From NCBI GenBank assembly GCA_016788525.1, contig JAEUPD010000101.1:1-54523 (forward strand): DNA of 54,523 nucleotides, read 5' to 3'. The notes beneath the pieces were generated by a model. The model saw only the letters and a program-made list of their open reading frames with translations. It made no database searches and was not told the origin of the DNA. Within the stretch, counting starts at the first letter, position 1. Each line of letters starts with the position of its first letter. The DNA comes from Rubrivivax sp. GTDB taxonomy: Bacteria; Pseudomonadota; Gammaproteobacteria; Burkholderiales; Burkholderiaceae_C. Both the position numbers and the translations under genes were made by a program. Shown here piece by piece: positions 15,857 through 24,570 of the stretch.

Positions 15857-17416
15857 ATGAGGACGCCACGGAGTCATGGAGTGCGTGGGGCGGCTGCCGC
15901 GTCGTGTGCGGCGGCCGGCCTGGTGATGGCGGTGGGTGCGCTGGCGCCGGGTGCGCGCGCTGCCGGAAGCGAGGGCGCGGCGGTCACCGCGCTGCGCAGC
16001 TGCCGCGTCGCGGGCTACGAGCACGACGCGTCGTGTGGCGTGGTGCGGCGGCCGCTTGATCCGGGGGCGCCCGCCGGCCCGATGATCGACATCCACTTCG
16101 CGGTGCTGCCGGCGCTGGCGCGCAACAAGCAACCCGACCCGGTGTTCGTGTTCGCCGGCGGGCCGGGGCAGTCGGCCATCGAGCTGGCGGGCAGCTGGTC
16201 GCGGCTGCTGGCCCGGGTGGGCAACCGGCGCGACATCGTGCTCGTGGACCAGCGGGGCACCGGGCGCAGCGCCAAGCTGGCCTGCCCTGACCTGCCCCCG
16301 GACACGCCGCTTTCGCAGGTGCTGCCCGAGGCCGCGCAGCATGCCCGACTGGATGCCTGCCGCGTTGAGCTGCAACGGCTGCCGCACGGGGACCTGCGCC
16401 GCTACACGACCACGTTGGCCATGCAGGACGTGGAGGCCGTGCGGCTGGCCCTGGGGGCGGCTCGCGTCAACCTGGTGGGCGCGTCGTACGGCACCCGCGC
16501 CGCCCTGGAGTACCAGCGCCAGTTCCCGAGGGCCGTGCGCCGCGTGGTCATCGACGGCGTGGCACCGCCCGACATGGTGCTGCCGGCCGCGTTCTCCACC
16601 GATAGCCAGGCGGCGCTGGAGGCGATGTTCGCCGCATGCGAGCATGACCAGGCGGGCTGCAACAGCCGCCACCCGGCGCTGCGCGCGCAATGGCAGGCGC
16701 TGCTGGCCGCGTTGCCGCGCGAGGTGACGGTGGCCCACCCGGTGAGCGGTGCGGCCGAGCGCGTGACGCTCACGCGCGAGGCCTTGCTCAGCCTGGTGCG
16801 CGGGCCGCTGTATGCCCCGGCGCTGGCCGCGGGCTTGCCGCGGGCCATCGGCGAGGCGGCCCAGGGCCGGTTCGAGCCGCTGCTCGGGCTGGCCAGCGGC
16901 CTGGCGCCTTCGAGGAGCGGCGCGCTGGCCGAGGGCATGCACTTCTCGGTCGTCTGCGCAGAAGACCTGCCGCGGCTGGAGGCGGGTGCGGCAAGTGCGT
17001 GGGCCGAGTCAGGCAATGCGCCGGGCGCGGATTTCAGGGCCGGCTTCGCAGAGCACTACCGGCGCGCCTGCGCGATGTGGCCCAGGGGCGAGGTGCCCTC
17101 GGCCTTCTACACCTTGCCCGAGGCCCTGGCGCCGGTGCTCGTGCTCTCTGGCGGCGCGGACCCGGCGACGCCGCCACGGCACGGCGCCCGCGTGGCGCGC
17201 GCGCTCGGCGGCAAGGCACGCCACGTGGTGGTGGCCGAGGCCGGCCACGGCGTGATGGGGCTGCCATGCATGCGCGACGTGCTGTTCCGTTTCATCGCCG
17301 CCGAAGGTGATGCCGAGGCGCTGGCGCTGAAGGCCGACTGCGCGGCGCAGGTGCCGCGACCCCCGGCCTTCGTGCCGCCCGGCACGGCGCCCGGGGCGGC
17401 CGGGAGGCGGCCATGA
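15857..17416 (+). CDS. Secreted alpha/beta hydrolase (TAP-like / proline iminopeptidase-like)
   Basis: A 519-residue exported hydrolase. A signal peptide with a long hydrophobic core ends near GARA-AG. The serine hydrolase features are in order: oxyanion region PVFVFAGGPGQSA, DQRGTGRS, nucleophile elbow GASYGTR (catalytic Ser), and the late Asp in LSGGADPATPP and His in AEAGHGVMG, typical of the TAP-like C-terminal domain. Relatives cleave N-terminal amino acids, tripeptides or esters. Four or more cysteines (for example CRVAGYEHDASCG and CEHDQAGC) may form periplasmic disulfides. Its stop overlaps the following ABC ATPase start by 4 bp, suggesting a joint role with the exporter. Confidence 0.88.
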   Translation: MRTPRSHGVRGAAAASCAAAGLVMAVGALAPGARAAGSEGAAVTALRSCRVAGYEHDASCGVVRRPLDPGAPAGPMIDIHFAVLPALARNKQPDPVFVFAGGPGQSAIELAGSWSRLLARVGNRRDIVLVDQRGTGRSAKLACPDLPPDTPLSQVLPEAAQHARLDACRVELQRLPHGDLRRYTTTLAMQDVEAVRLALGAARVNLVGASYGTRAALEYQRQFPRAVRRVVIDGVAPPDMVLPAAFSTDSQAALEAMFAACEHDQAGCNSRHPALRAQWQALLAALPREVTVAHPVSGAAERVTLTREALLSLVRGPLYAPALAAGLPRAIGEAAQGRFEPLLGLASGLAPSRSGALAEGMHFSVVCAEDLPRLEAGAASAWAESGNAPGADFRAGFAEHYRRACAMWPRGEVPSAFYTLPEALAPVLVLSGGADPATPPRHGARVARALGGKARHVVVAEAGHGVMGLPCMRDVLFRFIAAEGDAEALALKADCAAQVPRPPAFVPPGTAPGAAGRRP

Positions 17417-18213
17417 TCCGCGTCGAGCAGCTGCACAAGCGCTTTGTCGCCGGGCGCGGCCGCCACGCGCGGGTCGTGCAGGCGGTGGCCGGCGTGGACT
17501 TCGTGGCGGCCGACGGAGCGATCACCGCGTTGCTGGGGCCTAACGGCGCAGGCAAGACGACCACGCTGCGTGTCGCGGCCGGGCTCGTCGAGGCCGACGG
17601 CGGCGGCGTCAGCGTCGACGGCCTCGACGTGGCCGCGGCGCCGCGCGCCGCGCTGGCCCGCATGGGCGTGCTCAGCGACGCGCGTGGCCTGTACCCGCGG
17701 CTGACGGCGCGCGAGAACATCGTCTACTACGGCCGGTTGCAGGGCATGACGCGGCCGGCGGCCGAGTCGCGAGCCGAGGCGCTGGCCGACCTGCTGGAGA
17801 TGAGGCCGCTGCTGGCGCGGCGCACCGAGGGCTTCAGCCAGGGTGAGCGCATGAAGACGGCGCTGGCCCGCGCGCTGGTGCACGACCCGCCCAACATCGT
17901 GCTGGACGAGCCGACCAACGGCCTGGACGTGCTGGCCACCCGGGCGCTGCGCGAAGCGCTGCGCGTGCTGCGCGGGGCCGGCAAGTGCGTGGTGATCTCG
18001 ACGCACATCATGCAGGAGGTGCAGCGTCTGGCCGACCACGTGGTGCTGGTGTCGCACGGGCGCACCGTGGCCGAGGGCACGGTGGCGCAGCTGTGCGCAC
18101 TGGCCGGGGAAGGCGACTTCGAGGAGGCGTTCGTGAAGCTGGCGTTCACGCCCGAGGAGCGGGCGCAGGGGGTGGGGCGCCGCGAGGCGGGGCCACGGGG
18201 AGAAGGGCCATGA
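17413..18213 (+). CDS. ABC transporter ATP-binding protein (NatA-like)
   Basis: A 266-residue ATPase with Walker A GPNGAGKTT, Walker B NIVLDEPTNGLD and the His switch region ISTHIMQEVQRLADHVV. The signature motif is FSQGERMKTALARAL, with SQGE in place of LSGGQ. That SQGE variant is common in NatA-type drug or sodium exporter ATPases. It partners the membrane protein encoded next, overlapping it by 4 bp (ATGA). The substrate could be Na+, a lipid or a small molecule; nothing in the sequence decides this. All three genes 15857-19409 appear to be one transcription unit. Confidence 0.92.
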   Translation: MIRVEQLHKRFVAGRGRHARVVQAVAGVDFVAADGAITALLGPNGAGKTTTLRVAAGLVEADGGGVSVDGLDVAAAPRAALARMGVLSDARGLYPRLTARENIVYYGRLQGMTRPAAESRAEALADLLEMRPLLARRTEGFSQGERMKTALARALVHDPPNIVLDEPTNGLDVLATRALREALRVLRGAGKCVVISTHIMQEVQRLADHVVLVSHGRTVAEGTVAQLCALAGEGDFEEAFVKLAFTPEERAQGVGRREAGPRGEGP

Positions 18214-19409
18214 GCGCCAAAGAGGCCGGCTCCGCTGCGGCCTTCGGCCGCGGCGCCTGGACGGTGTACCTGAAGGAGCTGGTTGACGCGCTGCGCGACC
18301 GGCGAACGCTGGTCACGGTGCTGCTCAGCTCGGTGGCTGTTGGGCCGCTGGTGCTGTTCCTCGTGTCCAACCTGGTGGGCGGAATCGAGAAGAGAGCCGA
18401 GGCGCGCAGCGTGGTGGTGCATGGCATCGAGCGTGCGCCGACGCTGGCCAACTTCCTGGCGCGGCAGACCTACACGGTGCAGGCCGCGCCGCCGGACTAC
18501 GAGGAGCAGCTGCGCAAGAGCCGCCTCGGCGACCCCGTGATCGTGGTGCCCGATGACTTCGAGGCGCAGCTCGCGGCGGGCGAGGCCCCGCGGGTGGAGG
18601 TGGTGAGCTCGGCAGCCAACCAGCGCGCTGCCAGCGGCGTAGGGGCGGCGCTGCGGTTGCTGCGCGGCTTCAATCGGGAGCAGGCCGTGTTGCGCGTGGC
18701 CTTGCGCGGGGTGGCGCCCCAGGTGCTCGAGGCCGTGCGCGTGGAGGAGCGCGACCTGGCCAGCGCAGCGACGCGCGCGGCGCAGCTGGCCACGATGGTG
18801 CCGTTCTTCGTGCTGATGGCGATGCTGTACGGGGCGCTGAACGCGGCGCTGGACACCACCGCCGGCGAGCGCGAACGCGGTTCGCTGGAGCCGCTGGTGA
18901 TGACGCCGGTGTCGCACCCGGCGCTGGTGGTGGGCAAGTGGGGGGCGGTGGCCAGCGTGGCAATGCTCATCGCCGTGCTGTCGTGCCTGAGCTTCCTGCC
19001 CGGGCAATGGCTGCTGCGCAGCGAGGCGCTGGCCGCGATGTTTCGCTTCGGCCTGGGCGAGGCCGCGTGGTTCGTTCTGCTGCTGCTGCCGCTGGCCGGC
19101 GCGCTGTCGGCCTTGCTGATGGCCATCGCCGTGCGCTGCAAGACCTTCAAGGAAGCGCAGGCCAACGCCACCGTGCTGCTGCTCGTGGTATCGCTGCTGC
19201 CGCTGGTGACGGTGTTCAACCAGGAGGGCGAGGCGGCGTGGCACCTGTGGGTGCCGGCGCTGGCGCAGTCGACGCTGATGGCGCGCGTGCTGCGGGTGGA
19301 GGCGCTGCCGCTGCCAGATTTGCTGTGGCCGGTGCTGGTGTGCGCGGCGCTCGCCGCGGCGTCGCTGGCGTACGTGGCGGGGGTGTTGCGGCAGGCGGCG
19401 GTGCGGTAG
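18210..19409 (+). CDS. ABC-2 type permease (NatB-like)
   Basis: A 399-residue membrane protein of the ABC-2 family. An N-terminal helix (VTVLLSSVAVGPLVLFLVSNLVG) precedes a large extracytoplasmic domain of about 130 residues (roughly 60-190). Five or six C-terminal helices follow, starting near AAQLATMVPFFVLMAMLYGALNAALDTTAGERERGSLEPLVMTPVS; the ERERGSLEPL segment is the family's coupling loop. It should form the channel for the preceding NatA-like ATPase, probably for export. The start follows GGAGAAGG and overlaps the ATPase stop. No operon partner of the MFP/TolC type is adjacent. Confidence 0.9.
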   Translation: MSAKEAGSAAAFGRGAWTVYLKELVDALRDRRTLVTVLLSSVAVGPLVLFLVSNLVGGIEKRAEARSVVVHGIERAPTLANFLARQTYTVQAAPPDYEEQLRKSRLGDPVIVVPDDFEAQLAAGEAPRVEVVSSAANQRAASGVGAALRLLRGFNREQAVLRVALRGVAPQVLEAVRVEERDLASAATRAAQLATMVPFFVLMAMLYGALNAALDTTAGERERGSLEPLVMTPVSHPALVVGKWGAVASVAMLIAVLSCLSFLPGQWLLRSEALAAMFRFGLGEAAWFVLLLLPLAGALSALLMAIAVRCKTFKEAQANATVLLLVVSLLPLVTVFNQEGEAAWHLWVPALAQSTLMARVLRVEALPLPDLLWPVLVCAALAAASLAYVAGVLRQAAVR

Positions 19410-19471
19410 TGGCAGTGCGTGGGCTGGCCGACGGCGCCCGGTGAGTTTGGGCGCCGGGCGTGGCGGCCAGC

Positions 19472-19702
19472 TCAGCGCGTTGCGGCCGGGCAGGTGTTCA
19501 GCCCGAGCATCGAGTAGACGGGGCAGGTGCGCAGGGCGCCGGTGGCCAGCGGCACCAGGCCGAACCAGCCCCAGGGGCCGATGACGCCGGCCAGCGTGAG
19601 GCCGATGAGGGCGGCGCCGCCGCCGATGCGGCGGAGGTCCGCGGGAACAGTTTCGATGACAGGGTATAGCGCCGACAGGCGCTTCAGCAAGGCGTCGTTC
19701 AT
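19472..19702 (-). CDS. DUF2892 small membrane protein
   Basis: A 76-residue protein with two hydrophobic helices, IGGGAALIGLTLAGVIG and GWFGLVPLATGALRTCPVYSMLGLNTC. The latter is the DUF2892 (YgaP membrane region-like) pattern GxxPLxTGxxxxCPxYxxLGxxTC with two conserved cysteines. In E. coli YgaP this region anchors a rhodanese domain; here only the membrane part is present. A sulfur- or thiol-linked role is suggested by the family, not shown. Its start overlaps the stop of the YkgJ gene by 4 bp, so the two are translated together. Confidence 0.9.
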   Translation of the reverse strand: MNDALLKRLSALYPVIETVPADLRRIGGGAALIGLTLAGVIGPWGWFGLVPLATGALRTCPVYSMLGLNTCPAATR

Positions 19703-19968
19703 GAGCGCGTCGCGGGGTCCGTCGCCCGCTCCAGTTGCGCGAGATAGGCAAGTGCTTCCTTGCGGCCATTGCCGCACAGCTGCGTGCTGGGCCGCAACGA
19801 AACGCAGACCGGCGGGCGTTCCGGGCGGCCGAACAGGCGGCAGCGCAAGCCTGCGTCGAGGTGCGGGCACGCCACGCCCGCTGGCTTGCCGCCGGGCATC
19901 CCGGGCAGCGGGCTGCTGATCGACGGCGCGATGCAGCAGGCAGCGCAATGAGGCCGGCACAACATCAT
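19699..19968 (-). CDS. YkgJ family cysteine cluster protein
   Basis: An 89-residue soluble protein with the YkgJ cysteine pattern: CRPHCAACC near the N terminus, CPHLDAGLRCRLFGRPERPPVC in the middle and a late Cys. PSISSPLPGMPGGKPAGVACPHLD is the usual family body. YkgJ-like proteins are annotated as zinc or iron-chelating; the metal and role are unproven. Two ATG codons are adjacent (19968 and 19965). It is divergent from mnmG (120 bp between starts) and is followed by the overlapping DUF2892 gene. Confidence 0.88.
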   Translation of the reverse strand: MMLCRPHCAACCIAPSISSPLPGMPGGKPAGVACPHLDAGLRCRLFGRPERPPVCVSLRPSTQLCGNGRKEALAYLAQLERATDPATRS

Positions 19969-20073
19969 GAGGGCGGGGATGCTATCGCCGCGATTTGGTC
20001 GCAGCGAGCAGCGAGAGAAGGGGGCGGCGGCGTCCACTCCGGCGGCGGTGCCGCGCAGATGTGAGCCGTTACC

Positions 20074-20079
20074 TAGAAT
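20074..20079 (+). promoter_or_regulatory. Possible -10 box of mnmG
   Basis: TAGAAT is a 5/6 match to TATAAT and ends 9 nt before the mnmG ATG. If it is the -10 box, transcription starts at or within 1-2 nt of the start codon. No good -35 match lies 16-18 bp upstream. Confidence 0.4.
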
Positions 20080-20088
20080 TGCCGCCCC

Positions 20089-22056
20089 ATGCAGCGCACC
20101 CGGCAACCAGACTGGCACCCCGAGGAGTTCGACGTCATCGTCGTCGGTGGCGGGCATGCCGGTACCGAGGCGGCGCTGGCCGCGGCGCGCATGGGTTGTC
20201 GCACGCTGCTGCTCACGCACAACATCGAGACGCTTGGGGCGATGAGCTGCAACCCGAGCATCGGCGGCATCGGCAAGGGGCACCTGGTCAAGGAGGTGGA
20301 TGCGCTGGGCGGCGCGATGGCTGCAGCCACCGACGAGGCCGGCATCCAGTTCCGGATCCTCAACGGCAGCAAGGGGCCGGCGGTGCGGGCGACGCGGGCG
20401 CAGGCCGACCGCGTGCTGTACCGGGCGGCGATCCGCCGGCGCCTGGAAAACCAGCCGAACCTGTGGCTCTTCCAGCAGGCGGTGGACGACCTGGTGCTGG
20501 AAGCCGACCGCGTGGTCGGCGCCGTCACGCAGATGGGGCTGCGCTTTCGGGCCCGTGCGGTGGTGTTGACCGCGGGCACCTTCCTCGATGGCCGCATCCA
20601 CGTCGGTTTGCAGAACTACAGCGCCGGGCGCGCCGGGGACCCGCCGGCCGCGAGCCTGTCGGCCCGGCTGAAGGAGCTGAAGCTGCCGCATGGGCGGCTG
20701 AAGACGGGCACCCCGCCGCGCATCGACGGGCGCACGATCGACTACGCCCGGCTCGAGGAGCAGCCGGGTGACACCGGCCCGACCCCGGTGTTCAGCTTCC
20801 TCGGCCGGCCCGAGCAGCACCCGCGGCAGGTGCCGTGCTGGATCACGCACACCAGCGAGCGCACGCACGAAATCATTCGCAGCGGCTTTGACCGCAGCCC
20901 GATGTTCACCGGCGTCATCGAAGGCGTAGGCCCGCGTTACTGCCCGAGCATCGAGGACAAGGTCAGCCGCTTCGCCGACAAGTCGAGCCACCAGATCTTC
21001 CTGGAGCCCGAGGGGCTGGGCACGCACGAGATCTACCCGAACGGCATCTCGACCTCGCTGCCGTTCGACGTCCAGCTGGCGGCGGTGCGTTCGCTGCCGG
21101 GGCTGGAGGGCGCGCACATCCTCCGGCCGGGCTACGCGATCGAATACGACTACTTCGACCCCCGTGAGCTGACGCGGCACTTCGAAACCCGCGGGGTGCG
21201 GGGCCTGTTCTTCGCCGGGCAGATCAACGGCACCACCGGCTACGAAGAGGCGGCGGCCCAGGGGCTGTTTGCCGGGGCCAACGCGGCACTCCAGGTGCTG
21301 GGGCGCGAACCGTGGTCCCTGCGGCGCGACCAGGCCTACCTCGCTGTGCTGGCGGACGACCTGGTCACCAAGGGGGTGAGCGAGCCCTACCGGATGTTCA
21401 CGAGCCGGGCCGAGTACCGCCTGCAACTCCGCGAAGACAACGCCGACCTGCGGCTGACCGCCATCGGCCGCGAACTGGGGCTGGTCGACGATGAGCGCTT
21501 CGCGGCCTTCGAGCGCAAGCGGGAGCGCATCGAAAGCGAGATGCAGCGGCTGCGGTCCAGCTGGGTCCGGCCGGCCACGGTGCCCGCCGCCGACGCCGAG
21601 CGCGTGCTCGGCAAGGCGCTGGAGCACGAGTACAGCCTGGCCGAGTTGATCCGCCGGCCTGGCGTGGGCTTCGACCAGGCAGCCGAGCTGGCGGGGCTGG
21701 CCGGCCCGGTGGTTTCACGTGAAACACTGAGGGGGAAGTGGGGCGCCCTGGAGGCCGACGCGGTGATTGAACAGTGCGAGACCGCCATCAAGTACGCCGG
21801 ATACGTCGACAAGCAGCGAGACGAGGTCGAACGGGCGGCCCTGTTGGACGAGATGCCGCTGCCCGAAGCGCTCGACTATTCGCAGGTCACCGCCTTGTCG
21901 CATGAGGTCCGGCAGAAGCTCGCCCGACACCGGCCTGCCACCCTCGGCCAGGCGGCGCGAATCTCGGGCGTGACCCCGGCGGCGATCTCGCTGCTGCTGG
22001 TGCACCTGAAGAAGAGGCGGCTCGGGCGGTTCGCCAGCCAGGGCGCGGCGGCGTGA
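20089..22056 (+). CDS. mnmG: tRNA uridine-5-carboxymethylaminomethyl(34) synthesis enzyme MnmG
   Basis: A 655-residue FAD enzyme that with MnmE (not in this window) makes the cmnm5 modification at the wobble uridine of several tRNAs. The FAD-binding loop [12 protein letters not shown] is at residues 18-29, followed by [39 protein letters not shown] and [16 protein letters not shown] are characteristic of the family. A C-terminal helical domain ([21 protein letters not shown]) completes it. Length is slightly above the usual 630. It starts the mnmG-rsmG-parA block; rsmG overlaps its end by 4 bp. A parS-like site lies inside the coding region at 21711-21726. Confidence 0.97.
   Translation: MQRTRQPDWHPEEFDVIVVGGGHAGTEAALAAARMGCRTLLLTHNIETLGAMSCNPSIGGIGKGHLVKEVDALGGAMAAATDEAGIQFRILNGSKGPAVRATRAQADRVLYRAAIRRRLENQPNLWLFQQAVDDLVLEADRVVGAVTQMGLRFRARAVVLTAGTFLDGRIHVGLQNYSAGRAGDPPAASLSARLKELKLPHGRLKTGTPPRIDGRTIDYARLEEQPGDTGPTPVFSFLGRPEQHPRQVPCWITHTSERTHEIIRSGFDRSPMFTGVIEGVGPRYCPSIEDKVSRFADKSSHQIFLEPEGLGTHEIYPNGISTSLPFDVQLAAVRSLPGLEGAHILRPGYAIEYDYFDPRELTRHFETRGVRGLFFAGQINGTTGYEEAAAQGLFAGANAALQVLGREPWSLRRDQAYLAVLADDLVTKGVSEPYRMFTSRAEYRLQLREDNADLRLTAIGRELGLVDDERFAAFERKRERIESEMQRLRSSWVRPATVPAADAERVLGKALEHEYSLAELIRRPGVGFDQAAELAGLAGPVVSRETLRGKWGALEADAVIEQCETAIKYAGYVDKQRDEVERAALLDEMPLPEALDYSQVTALSHEVRQKLARHRPATLGQAARISGVTPAAISLLLVHLKKRRLGRFASQGAAA
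21711..21726. promoter_or_regulatory. parS-like centromere site 1 (inside mnmG)
   Basis: GGTTTCACGTGAAACA matches the bacterial parS consensus TGTTTCACGTGAAACA at 15 of 16 positions, with a perfect 14-bp palindromic core. It lies within mnmG, about 1.2 kb before parA and 4 kb before parB. ParB would load here to form the partition complex. Family knowledge plus direct sequence match; binding is not shown. Confidence 0.88.
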
Positions 22057-22754
22057 CCCCACCTCGCCTGAACGCCGGGCATGGCACGGGCCACGGCCCG
22101 GGTGAGGTCACTGCCGGGCAGATCGAGCGAGTCTGCGAGTCGCTGGGCCTCTCCGCCACCACCGACCAGCAGGCCGCGCTTCTGAGCTACCTGGAACTGC
22201 TCGGTCGGTGGAACCAGACCCACAACCTGACCGCGATTCGGCGGCCAGCCGAGATGCTCACGCAACACTTGGCCGATTGCCTGGCCGCAGTCGCAGCCTT
22301 AGGCCGCCACGCGTGTGGCGCCACGGCCCGCCGCATCCTCGATGTCGGCAGCGGCGGCGGGCTTCCCGGCTTGCTGCTGGCGATGTTCCGGCCGGCGTCG
22401 ACCGTGGTCTGCATTGACGCGGTGGCGAAGAAGGCCGCGTTCATCCGGCAGGCGGCGGGTCAACTTCGGCTTGAAAACGCCGAAGCCCGACACGGTCGCG
22501 TCGAAGCCCTGCCCGGGCCGCCGTTCGACCTCATCACGGCCCGAGCGCTGGCCACGCTTGCTCAATTCGTCCAGATGACCAGGCACCTTCTCGCCGAGGG
22601 GGGGTGCTGGATGGCGATGAAAGGGCAGGCGCCGGGCGAGGAAATCCTCCAACTGCCCCCGGAAGTCGAGGCGTTCCACGTGGAACGACTCAGCGTGCCT
22701 GGGCTGGACGCGCAGCGATGCCTGGTCTGGATGCGGCTACGGCGCGACACCTGA
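22053..22754 (+). CDS. rsmG: 16S rRNA (guanine(527)-N(7))-methyltransferase RsmG
   Basis: A 233-residue SAM-dependent methyltransferase that modifies G527 of 16S rRNA; loss confers low-level streptomycin resistance in other bacteria. The opening helix segment [21 protein letters not shown] is characteristic. Motif [17 protein letters not shown] binds [21 protein letters not shown] is motif II and [15 protein letters not shown] lies in the later core. The start is a GTG at 22053 overlapping the mnmG stop (GTGA), giving translational coupling; no in-frame ATG lies near. About 25 N-terminal residues precede the family core. A second parS-like palindrome lies near its 3' end. Confidence 0.95.
   Translation: MTPPRLNAGHGTGHGPGEVTAGQIERVCESLGLSATTDQQAALLSYLELLGRWNQTHNLTAIRRPAEMLTQHLADCLAAVAALGRHACGATARRILDVGSGGGLPGLLLAMFRPASTVVCIDAVAKKAAFIRQAAGQLRLENAEARHGRVEALPGPPFDLITARALATLAQFVQMTRHLLAEGGCWMAMKGQAPGEEILQLPPEVEAFHVERLSVPGLDAQRCLVWMRLRRDT
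22673..22688. promoter_or_regulatory. parS-like centromere site 2 (inside rsmG)
   Basis: CGTTCCACGTGGAACG is a perfect 16-bp palindrome sharing 12 of 16 positions with TGTTTCACGTGAAACA. Its core GTTCCACGTGGAAC is the symmetric variant also used as parS in some bacteria. It sits 231 bp before the parA start. Binding is inferred. Confidence 0.75.
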
Positions 22755-22918
22755 AGCCCGCGCCGCCTCAACTCGGGCGGCGCCGGGGCCAGGTGCTGGG
22801 TGCCGCCGCTGCTCTCGGATACGCTCGCCCTCCGCGTTGACGGCGCGCCAGGCGGGCTCGCCTTCCATCCCGCCGGGCAACCCCAGCACATCCAGCGCCA
22901 CCAGCACGCCTCCCCTGC

Positions 22919-23692
22919 ATGACCTCTTTGCGCATCTTCTGCGTCGCCAACCAGAAAGGTGGCGTCGGCAAGACCACTACCACCGTGAATCTCGCTGCCG
23001 GCCTGGCACAGATCGGCCAGCGCGTGCTGGTCATCGACCTTGACCCGCAGGGCAACGCCACGATGGGGTCCGGCATCGACAAGCGGGCCCTGGGCCGCAG
23101 CGTCTATGACCTCCTGCTCGAGTCGGCAAGCATTCCCGAGGCCCGCCAGCGCAGCCCCAAGGGCGGCTACGACGTCGTCGGCGCGAACCGCGAACTGGCC
23201 GGCGCCGAGGTCGAGCTGGTGAACCAGGAGCGGCGCGAACGCCGGTTGAGAAAGGCGCTGGGCCAGGTGCGGGATCAGTACGACTTCGTCCTCGTCGACT
23301 GCCCACCCAGCCTGTCGCTGCTCACGCTGAACGGCCTGGTGGCCGCCCACGGCGTGATCGTGCCGATGCAGTGCGAGTACTTCGCGCTCGAAGGGCTGTC
23401 GGACCTCGTCAACACGATCAAGCAGGTGCATGCAAACCTCAACCCCGACCTGCAACTCATCGGCCTGCTGCGGGTCATGTTTGACCCCCGGATCACCTTG
23501 CAGCAGCAGGTGAGCGACCAGCTCAAGGCGCACTTCGGCGAGAAGGTCTTCGACACCGTCATTCCACGCAACGTGCGCTTGGCCGAAGCCCCCAGCTACG
23601 GGCAGCCCGGCGTGGTGTTCGATCCGGCCGCGCGCGGCGCCCAGGCGTTCATCGACTTCGCCCGGGAGATGGTCGCGCGCGTGGGCCGGTAG
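22919..23692 (+). CDS. parA: Chromosome partitioning ATPase ParA (Soj)
   Basis: A 257-residue deviant-Walker ATPase. VANQKGGVGKTTTTVNLAAGLA carries the signature lysine and the P-loop. VIDLDPQGNATMGSGI and FVLVDCPPSLSLLTLNGL are the later nucleotide-binding motifs. The length and lack of an N-terminal helix-turn-helix mark it as the chromosomal Soj type. With ParB and parS it segregates origins. It follows rsmG after 164 bp of apparently non-coding DNA. It is not directly followed by parB: a GNAT gene and inverted argC lie between. Confidence 0.96.
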   Translation: MTSLRIFCVANQKGGVGKTTTTVNLAAGLAQIGQRVLVIDLDPQGNATMGSGIDKRALGRSVYDLLLESASIPEARQRSPKGGYDVVGANRELAGAEVELVNQERRERRLRKALGQVRDQYDFVLVDCPPSLSLLTLNGLVAAHGVIVPMQCEYFALEGLSDLVNTIKQVHANLNPDLQLIGLLRVMFDPRITLQQQVSDQLKAHFGEKVFDTVIPRNVRLAEAPSYGQPGVVFDPAARGAQAFIDFAREMVARVGR

Positions 23693-23718
23693 CACGGCTG
23701 GCGGACCCGCGAAGCCTG

Positions 23719-24570
23719 ATGAGCCCGTCCCCACCCGACGGCGCGCGCATCCTCGGCGCGCACAGCGTGGACCTGCTCTCGCGCATTGAAGACGCCGGCC
23801 TGAACGCCAGCGCCCCACCCGAACAGCGATGGATGGACGGCTGGCTGGTGCGAACCAACCCCGGCAAGGCGCAGCGCGCGCGCTGCATCAACGCGGTGGC
23901 CGATGGGCGCGAGCATTGGCAGTCCAAGCTGCCGCGATGCGAAGCGCTCTACCGCCGCCTCGGGCTGCCGCTTCTGGTCCGCATCACCCCCTTCACCCGG
24001 CCCGCTGACCTGGACGCCTGCCTCGCCGCCGCGGGATACCGCCCCCACGACGACACGCGCGTGATGGTCATGCCGAGCCTGGACCGCGTGGAGCTGCCAG
24101 CCGAGGCCGCGCCGCCGGGCGGCACCACCTGGCGGGCGCTCGACCCCGACGCCTACGCCGAGTCGGTTGGTGTCATGCGCGGTTCGACCGCAGAAGCGCG
24201 CCGGGCGCATGCCGCACGGCTGCGTTCCTCGCCGGTTCCGTACTCGGGCTACGCCTTGTTCGACGGCAAAGGCGAGGCCTTGGCCTGCGGCCAGTTCGCC
24301 GCCGAGGACGACCTCGTCGGGCTCTACGACATCGCTACCGCCACCACCTACCAGGGCCGCGGCCTCGGCACCTGGCTATGCAAGCGGCTGCTCACTGCCG
24401 CCAAGAGCGAGGCTGGGTCACGATCAGCCTATCTCCAGGTCGGCGCCGACAACCACACCGCGCGGCGCCTCTACGCGCGGCTGGGGTTCGAGGACGCCTA
24501 CAGCTACCACTACCGCGTCACCCCGAAGGCGCCGCCCGACCAAGCGGCGCGGGCCGCCCCCCGAGACTAG
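23719..24570 (+). CDS. GNAT family N-acetyltransferase
   Basis: A 283-residue protein with a C-terminal GNAT fold. The acetyl-CoA binding motif A is [28 protein letters not shown] (QGRGLG), followed by [30 protein letters not shown], the usual N-x-x-A-x-x-L-Y-x-x-x-G-F ending. The N-terminal half (residues 1-140) looks like a degenerate second GNAT domain, a common two-domain architecture. The acceptor substrate is unknown. It begins 26 bp after parA on the same strand, so it is likely co-transcribed with it, and it overlaps the convergent argC by 4 bp. Confidence 0.88.
   Translation: MSPSPPDGARILGAHSVDLLSRIEDAGLNASAPPEQRWMDGWLVRTNPGKAQRARCINAVADGREHWQSKLPRCEALYRRLGLPLLVRITPFTRPADLDACLAAAGYRPHDDTRVMVMPSLDRVELPAEAAPPGGTTWRALDPDAYAESVGVMRGSTAEARRAHAARLRSSPVPYSGYALFDGKGEALACGQFAAEDDLVGLYDIATATTYQGRGLGTWLCKRLLTAAKSEAGSRSAYLQVGADNHTARRLYARLGFEDAYSYHYRVTPKAPPDQAARAAPRD

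Noticed and set aside
17727-19769. A 680-codon open frame on the minus strand
   Set aside because: Shadow of the NatAB-like genes; no protein family features.
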